Of a stretch of DNA of 64,000 bases, positions 58,457-64,000 are shown piece after piece (the first letter of the stretch is position 1; every line of letters starts with the position of its first letter). A model generated the notes under the pieces. The model worked only from the letters and a program-made list of their open reading frames with translations. It was not told the origin of the DNA and searched no databases. Both the position numbers and the translations under genes were made by a program. The stretch is from the NCBI GenBank assembly GCA_005405945.1, contig BJHW01000001.1, positions 1,240,001 to 1,304,000 on the forward strand, given 5' to 3'. This stretch comes from Streptomyces violaceusniger (GTDB lineage: Bacteria > Actinomycetota > Actinomycetes > Streptomycetales > Streptomycetaceae).

Positions 58457-59704
58457 GTGTCCAGTCTGTTTCGGCGTGCCCATGTGTTTCGACGTGCCCA
58501 TGTGTCTCGGCGTGCGCTTCGGCATGGCCGTGTGCTGATCGCCGTGGTGGGATTGCTGGCCCTGTGGGTGCCGGGCCCGGCGTCCGCCGCGCCCGCGAGG
58601 GCCGCGGCGGCCCCGTCCTGCCCCGTCGCGGATCGCATCGACACGACCCTCAAGAACGGTGCCCGGTGGCAGATGTGCTGGGACATCGACCGCAACACCG
58701 GTGCGGTCCTGAGCGATGTGACCTACACCCCGAACCGCGGCGCCCCCACCCGGGTCCTCGCAAGCGCCTCGCTGGCCGAGGTGCATGTGCCCTACGACAG
58801 CGGTCAGCCGCGCTTCTACGACGTCTCGTCGATCGGCTTCGGCGATCTGGAGCAGGCCACGCTCACCCGGCTCAGCGCCAAGGACTGCCCCGACGGGCGG
58901 CTGCGCGACTTCCGTGCCACCCCGGTGCTGTGCGTCGAGGAGCAGCCCCGGCCGTTCGCCTACAAGAGCGCCGTGGAGAAGGGCGTTCTGCACGGCACCG
59001 ACCTGGTCGTCTTCTCGGTCTCCGAGATCGGCTGGTACGACTACATCACCGAGTGGCGCTTCTCGGACGACGGCTCCATCACCCCCCGGTCGGGCGCCAC
59101 CGGAAGCCTCTCGCCGTTCCAGTTCTCCGACGCGGGCAGCGGCTGGCCGACCGGGGTGGGCTCCACCCGGTTCAGCGAGAACCACTCCCACAACGTCTTC
59201 TGGCGGCTGGACTTCGACGTCGACGGACAGTCGAAGAACACCGTGGAGCAGTACGACTTCCTGGGCAGCGGTACGGCCACGCGCACCACCAAGCGCACGG
59301 TGTTATCCCGTGAGACCGCGGCGGACCTCGCGCCCACCCGCTTCTGGCGGGTGGTGAACCCCACCGCCGAGAACTCCGACGGCCACGCCAAGTCCTGGGA
59401 GATCGACAACCACCACAGCGATCAGTACCGGGGGCCGCGCGAGACCGAGGAGTTCACCCACCACGACATGTACTTCACGCAGTACCGGGAGTGCGAGCGG
59501 CTGGCCTACGGCAACACCGCCCCGGACTGCGCCACCTCGGTCGACAAGTACACCGGCGGCGAGAAGCTCACCGACCCGGTCGCCTGGGTCAGTGTCGACT
59601 TCCACCATGTGCCCAGGGACGAGGACCAGGACCCCATGCCCACCCACTGGCAGGGCTTCACCATCGTGCCCCGGGACGTCACGGCCACGAGCCAGCTGCC
59701 ATGA
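58457..59704 (+). CDS. secreted copper amine oxidase-like catalytic domain
   Basis: The 415-residue protein has a signal region (RVLIAVVGLLALWVPGPASA). The catalytic core shows GWYDYITEWRFSDDGSI, with Tyr194 in the position of the topaquinone precursor, although Trp193 replaces the usual Asn of N-Y-D/E-Y. Copper ligands are H243-S-H245 in ENHSHNVFWRLDFD and H397 in MPTHWQGFTIVPRD. The N-terminal N2/N3 domains are missing but appear in the upstream gene. GAGAGGAG precedes the GTG start by eight bases. Its first 20 codons include an 18-bp tandem repeat (RRAHVF/RRAHVS). Would oxidise primary amines to aldehydes outside the cell; substrate unknown. Confidence 0.7.
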   Translation: MSSLFRRAHVFRRAHVSRRALRHGRVLIAVVGLLALWVPGPASAAPARAAAAPSCPVADRIDTTLKNGARWQMCWDIDRNTGAVLSDVTYTPNRGAPTRVLASASLAEVHVPYDSGQPRFYDVSSIGFGDLEQATLTRLSAKDCPDGRLRDFRATPVLCVEEQPRPFAYKSAVEKGVLHGTDLVVFSVSEIGWYDYITEWRFSDDGSITPRSGATGSLSPFQFSDAGSGWPTGVGSTRFSENHSHNVFWRLDFDVDGQSKNTVEQYDFLGSGTATRTTKRTVLSRETAADLAPTRFWRVVNPTAENSDGHAKSWEIDNHHSDQYRGPRETEEFTHHDMYFTQYRECERLAYGNTAPDCATSVDKYTGGEKLTDPVAWVSVDFHHVPRDEDQDPMPTHWQGFTIVPRDVTATSQLP

Positions 59705-59748
59705 CCCGGCCCCCGTCGCCCGTCCCGTCCCCCGGCAAGGAGTGCATC

Positions 59749-61110
59749 GTGTTACGTCCGACCCCGAGCCCGTCCGTCGAGGAGCGGTCGAAGATACGCC
59801 GCGTCCTCGAGGACCGACTGACCGCCCTGGCCCGCGCCCATCAGGTGCCCGGGGCCCAACTCGCCGTGCACAGCGGCGGAATGACCCTCGCCGTGGAGAC
59901 CGGCGTCCTGGACGCGGACACCGGCGAGCCGTGCACCGCCGACGCGGCCGTGCCCATCGGCTCCATCACCAAGGCGTACACCGCGACCGTGGTGATGCTC
60001 CTGGTGGCGGACGGCGATGTGGAGCTGGACGACCGGCTCGGCGACCATGTGCCGGAGCTGCGCCGGGCCGGTCCGCCGTGCACGGTCCGCCAGGTGCTCA
60101 GCCACACCGCGGGGCTTCCGTCCGGGCCCGACTCCGACCAGGTGGCCTCGGTGACCGCCGCCCGCTATCTGCTGGACCACTGCACCGACCGCAGCCTGGT
60201 GATGCCCCCGGGGACGGACTTCTCCTACTCCAACGCGGGCTATGTGGCCGCGGGCCGGCTGATCGAGACGGTCACCGGGATGAGCTGGCAGGAGGCCATG
60301 CGGTCCGTTCTGCTCGATCCGCTGGGCACCGTGCCGTCCTTCATCGGCACGGCCGGCGCCCCGCACCGCCCCACGGCGCGCGGCCACTCGGCCAACAAGG
60401 CCACGGGCCGGACGCGGCCGGTGCGGCAGAACCTCGCCCCCGCCGAGGCCGCGGCAGGCGCTCTGAGGGCCAGTGCCCTCGATCTGGTGGCACTGGGCCG
60501 GGCCCATCTCGGCGACGGCGCCGCGGGGTTGCTGCCCCGCGAGCTCGCGGAGGAGATGCGCCGCCCGGTGCCCGGCGCCGACCCCGGTGTGCTGGCCGAC
60601 GGCTGGGGCCTGGGCTGGGGGCTCTTCGGGCACGGCGACACCCTGTGGTTCGGGCACGACGGCAACGCCCAGGGCACCTCCTGCTTCCTGCGGGCCGACC
60701 CCGCCACCGGGGCGGTGGTCGGCTTCACCGCCAACGCGGGCACCGGCACCGAGCTGTGGAACGAACTGACCGATGTCCTCGGCGAGATCACCGGCGTCCG
60801 GGTGCCCGCCGCCCCCGCCCCACGGCGCCGGGCCATCCCCATGGCCGCGACCTCGCAGTGCACCGGGATCTACCTCAACGGCGACATCGAGTACCAGGTG
60901 ACCATCGGCGACGGCGGCGGCCTCGCCCTGTCCGTGGACGGCGACCTCCCCGCGCCGCTGGTCTGCCACGAGGACCTCACCTGCGATCTGGTGGACCCCT
61001 CCTCCGGACGCCGGCTCCCCGGCGGACGCTTCGTCCGCGATCCGCGGACCGGCGCCGTGGACCGGATCCAGCTCTCGGGCCGGATGGCCCGTAAGAGCGC
61101 CCTGGTCTGA
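59749..61110 (+). CDS. serine beta-lactamase/PBP-type hydrolase, possible NRPS-associated cyclase
   Basis: The 453-residue protein belongs to the class C beta-lactamase/DD-peptidase fold: S72-I-T-K75, Y160-S-N162 and H303-D-G305. A C-terminal ~100-residue beta-rich part follows (TGIYLNGDIEYQVTIGDGGG). No signal peptide is visible, so it appears cytoplasmic. Spacing of catalytic residues is close to that of SurE-type trans-acting thioesterases that macrocyclise nonribosomal peptides, and the gene lies 134 bases before an NRPS gene in the same direction. GTG at 59749 is chosen because AAGGAG lies six bases upstream; an in-frame ATG at 59701 overlaps the preceding stop. A plain esterase or peptidase is also possible. 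Confidence 0.75.
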   Translation: MLRPTPSPSVEERSKIRRVLEDRLTALARAHQVPGAQLAVHSGGMTLAVETGVLDADTGEPCTADAAVPIGSITKAYTATVVMLLVADGDVELDDRLGDHVPELRRAGPPCTVRQVLSHTAGLPSGPDSDQVASVTAARYLLDHCTDRSLVMPPGTDFSYSNAGYVAAGRLIETVTGMSWQEAMRSVLLDPLGTVPSFIGTAGAPHRPTARGHSANKATGRTRPVRQNLAPAEAAAGALRASALDLVALGRAHLGDGAAGLLPRELAEEMRRPVPGADPGVLADGWGLGWGLFGHGDTLWFGHDGNAQGTSCFLRADPATGAVVGFTANAGTGTELWNELTDVLGEITGVRVPAAPAPRRRAIPMAATSQCTGIYLNGDIEYQVTIGDGGGLALSVDGDLPAPLVCHEDLTCDLVDPSSGRRLPGGRFVRDPRTGAVDRIQLSGRMARKSALV

Positions 61111-61244
61111 GGCCCCCACCGCCCGCACACGGCCGTTCTCCCCACATCTCCCCCGGCCGGGCGCGGGCGCCACGGCTCGGCGCCGGCCGGCCCGAGCCGC
61201 CCCCCATCCGCCCGTTCAACCGCTCTGAAGGGCCACAACCCACC

Positions 61245-64000
61245 ATGACGGACCACTACGAGACCTCATCGGTGTCCGCACCCCACCCCGTCCCGGACCT
61301 CCCCCGGAGGCGTGGACCGCCACGGATCGCGCCGTCTCCCGCGCACCGCTCGGCGAGCTCTTCGCCGTGTGGGCGGAGCGCACCCCCAAGGCGCCGGCCC
61401 TGGTGGCGGACGGGCGCGAGTGGTCCTTCGGGGAGGTCGAGCGCTGGGCGAACCGGCTGGCCCACCACCTCATCGGGCAGGGCGTGGGGCCGGAGCGCGT
61501 GGTGGCGCTGGTGCTGCCCCGCTCGGCGGAACTGGTGGTGGCCGAGCTGGCGGTGGCGAAGGCCGGTGGCGCGTACCTCCCGATCGACCCCGCGCACCCC
61601 GAGGAGCGCCGGGCCATGATGCTGGCCGACGCCCGGCCGGTGGCCGTGCTGGACGACCCGGCGCGGATCCGTGAGGTGGGGGCCGGGGCGGGCCCGGACC
61701 ACGCGCCCGGCCGCGGGGAACTGCTCGACCCGCTGTGCCCCGAGCATCCCGCGTATGTCATCTACACCTCCGGCTCCACGGGCGTGCCCAAGGGCGTGCT
61801 GGTGCCGCACGCCGGTCTGGGCAACTTCTCGGCCGCGACGGCGGCCCACTACCGGGTCCGGCCGGGCGACCGGGTGCTGCAGTTCTCCTCGCCCAGCTTC
61901 GACGCCTCCGTCCTGGAGCTGTGCTCCTCCCTGCTGGCCGGGGCGGCGCTGGTGGTGCCCCCGGAGGGGCCCCTGCTGGGCGCCGAGCTGGCGTCGGTGC
62001 TGCGGGAGAGGCGGGTGACCCACGCCCTGATCCCCCCGGCGGCGCTCGCCACCGTGCCCCCGGAAGAGCTCCACGACGGGCTGCCCGGCTTCCGCACCCT
62101 GATCGTGGGCGCGGAGGCGTGCCCCGCCGATCTGGTGGACCTGTGGGCGCCCGGGCGGCGGATGGTCAACTCCTACGGTCCGACGGAGGCCACGGTCGTG
62201 GCCAGCTGGACCGACGCCCTGGCGGCGGGCTCCGGCGCCCCGCCGATCGGCCGTCCGCTGCCCAATACCCGGGTGTTCGTACTGGACGAGGCGGCGCGGC
62301 AGGTGCCGGTCGGCGCCACGGGAGAGCTGTGCATCGGCGGCGCGGGCCTGGCCCGCGGCTATCTCGACCGGCCGGGGCTGACCGCCGAGCGGTTCACCGC
62401 CTGCCCGTTCGGCCCGCCCGGCTCGCGGATGTACCGCACCGGTGACCTGGTCCGCTGGAACGCCGACGGCCAACTGGAATTCCTCGGCCGGGCCGACCAC
62501 CAGGTGAAGATCCGCGGCTTCCGCATCGAACTGGGCGAGGTGGAGGCCGCGTTGGCCCGCCACCCCGGGTGGGGTCCGCCGTGGTCACCGTGCGGGAGGA
62601 CGAGCCCGGGCAGAAGCGGCTGGTCGCCTATGTGGTGCCGCCGAGCGGCGGGACCCCGCCGAAGGTCGCCGAGGTGCGCGCCGCGGTGGCCCGGGTACTC
62701 CCGGCGCACATGGTGCCGTCCGCCTACGTCGTACTGGACGCGTTCCCCTCACCCCGCACCGCAAGATCGACCGGCAGGCGCTGCCCGCCCCGCGCTCCGC
62801 GCCGGACGGCGACTCGCGCCACACCGCCCCGCGCACCCCCGCCGAGGAGGCCCTGGCCCGCATCTGGTCCCAGGTGCTGCCGGTGGACACCGTCGGTGTG
62901 GAGGACGACTTCCTGGGCCTGGGCGGCGACTCCATCCTCGGCGTGCGGCTGCTGACCCGCATCCGGGCCGAGCTGGGCGTGGAGCTCTCGCTGCGCGATC
63001 TGCTCGACGCCAGGACGGTGGCGCGGCTGGCCGGCAAGCTCCCCGCCGAGGCGGCCGAGACGGCCGAGACGCCCGAGGCGCCGATCCCGCCCGCGCCGCG
63101 CGACGGTCCGCTGCCGCTGTCCTCCGCCCAGCGGCGGCTGTGGTTCCTGGACGATCTGACCTCCGGCGGAACCGAGTACAACACCGGGGCCGGACTGCGA
63201 CTCGACGGCCCACTGGACGCGGCCGCGCTGGACCGGGCGCTGGACCGGCTCGCCGCCCGCCACGACGCCCTGCGCACCACCTTCGCCACCGTGGACGGGC
63301 ACGGGGTGCAGCAGGTGGCCGCGCACGGGACCGTGACCCTCGACCGGCTCGACCTCGGCGGGCATCCGGCGATGCGGCGCGCCGAGGAGCTCGACGCCAC
63401 GCTGACCGCCGAGCTGAACCGCCCCTATGACCTGAGACAGGGCCCGCTGACCAGGGCGCTGCTGATCCGGCTCGCCGACGAGGAGCACATCCTGCTGCTG
63501 GCGCAGCACCACATCGTCACCGACGGCTGGTCGGTCGGGCTGCTGGTGCGCGAACTGGCCGCGCTCTACGCCGCCGAGGTGTCCGGCACCGAGGCCGCGC
63601 TGCCCGAACCGGCCCTGCAGTACCCGGACTTCGCGCTGTGGGAGCGGAGCCGTCCCGCCACCGCCGGTGAGGACGCCGATCTGGAGTACTGGCGGGGCCG
63701 GCTGGCCGGGATGCAGACGCTGGAGCTGCCCACCGACCGCCCGCGCCCACCGGTGCGCACCACGGCGGGCGCGGTGCACCGCCGCGAGCTGCCCGCCGAG
63801 TTGGTGGCGGGGCTGGCCCGGCTCGGCAGGGAGCGGGACACCACGCAGTTCACCCTGCTCGCGGCCGCCGCCGCGGTGCTGTTCTCCCGCTACTCGGGCC
63901 AGCGGGACATCGCCTTCGGCACCGTCAGCGCCGGGCGCCACCGCGCGGAGCTGGAGTCGGTCGCCGGGTTCTTCGTCAACACCCTGGTGCTGCGGGCCGA
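61245..64000 (+). CDS. nonribosomal peptide synthetase, initiation module (A-PCP-C...), cut by window edge and frameshifted
   Basis: The protein starts directly with an adenylation domain, so this is probably the first module. A3 is [14 protein letters not shown] (~61756), A5 [10 protein letters not shown] (~62168), A7 YRTGDLVRW (~62431), A8 [14 protein letters not shown] (~62504) and A10 [10 protein letters not shown] (~62749). The carrier protein has [15 protein letters not shown] (~62910) with the phosphopantetheine Ser. A condensation domain follows with [13 protein letters not shown] (~63502; HHxxxDG) and is still open at base 64000. Single-base losses at 61301-61305, 62567-62569 and 62745-62748 break the frame. 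By hand alignment with GrsA the pocket reads D-A-L-L-I-G-S-V-V, which I cannot assign. Confidence 0.93.

Overview
The window is high-GC DNA with the hallmarks of a Streptomyces-type actinomycete: third-codon G/C, many GTG starts, twin-arginine (Tat) secreted enzymes, a Streptomyces-type cholesterol oxidase, a DUF3662/FhaA-like protein, a GylR-type IclR regulator, roadblock/LC7 proteins and a nonribosomal peptide synthetase (NRPS). No rRNA, tRNA, CRISPR array, transposase or integrase gene was seen. About 50 protein genes, several gene remnants and several repeats are described.

Layout. 0-0.4 kb: 3' end of an ATP-grasp peptide-maturase-like gene. 0.5-10.6 kb: GH15 glycosidase, cholesterol oxidase, a decayed galactonate dehydratase gene, pyruvate carboxylase, and a TetR/MFS efflux pair with an operator. 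10.8-18.1 kb: secreted enzymes (polysaccharide-lyase-like protein, metallophosphoesterase, GH92 alpha-mannosidase, parallel beta-helix protein) with a MarR and a DUF3662 protein. 18.2-25.4 kb: a six-gene minus-strand uptake/catabolism operon (2-hydroxyacid dehydrogenase, enolase-superfamily enzyme, ABC binding protein and two permeases, TIM-barrel isomerase) divergent from a LysR regulator. 25.6-29.1 kb: DUF4142 protein, then a four-gene cluster of three roadblock/LC7 proteins and one PATAN (DUF4388)-winged-helix protein. 29.1-34.2 kb: aldarate locus (glucarate dehydratase, GntP permease, talarate/galactarate dehydratase, LysR). 34.2-41.9 kb: MFS, P450, a 181-bp palindromic element, RsbW-like kinase, GylR-type regulator with glycerol kinase, SseB-like protein and UppP. 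41.8-45.0 kb: a scarred stretch with truncated old-yellow-enzyme, sigma-factor and P450 genes around an intact XRE/SDR pair. 45.0-55.0 kb: probable amine/D-amino-acid locus: GNAT, N-succinylamino-acid racemase/OSBS-type enolase, PucR regulator, DapE-like M20 hydrolase, APC permease, MHS transporter, FAD oxidoreductase, XRE-cupin regulator. 55.1-57.3 kb: TetR/SDR pair with two operators, a small membrane protein and a zinc-ribbon/helix-hairpin-helix protein. 57.6-64.0 kb: two proteins resembling the N-terminal and catalytic halves of a copper amine oxidase, a penicillin-binding-protein-type serine hydrolase, and an NRPS that runs off the right edge (A-PCP-C...).

Two themes stand out. First, acid-sugar and amino-acid metabolism built on the enolase superfamily: four intact or nearly intact members (22.2, 29.1, 32.0 and 45.0 kb) plus one pseudogene (4.2 kb). 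Second, about twenty apparent single-base deletions, mostly in C or G runs, break otherwise well-conserved genes. Their uniformity suggests consensus errors of the assembly rather than mass pseudogenisation. The galactonate dehydratase remnant and the 41.8-45 kb truncations lack whole segments and look genuinely decayed. All functional calls come from reading motifs and remembered family features; no database search was run.
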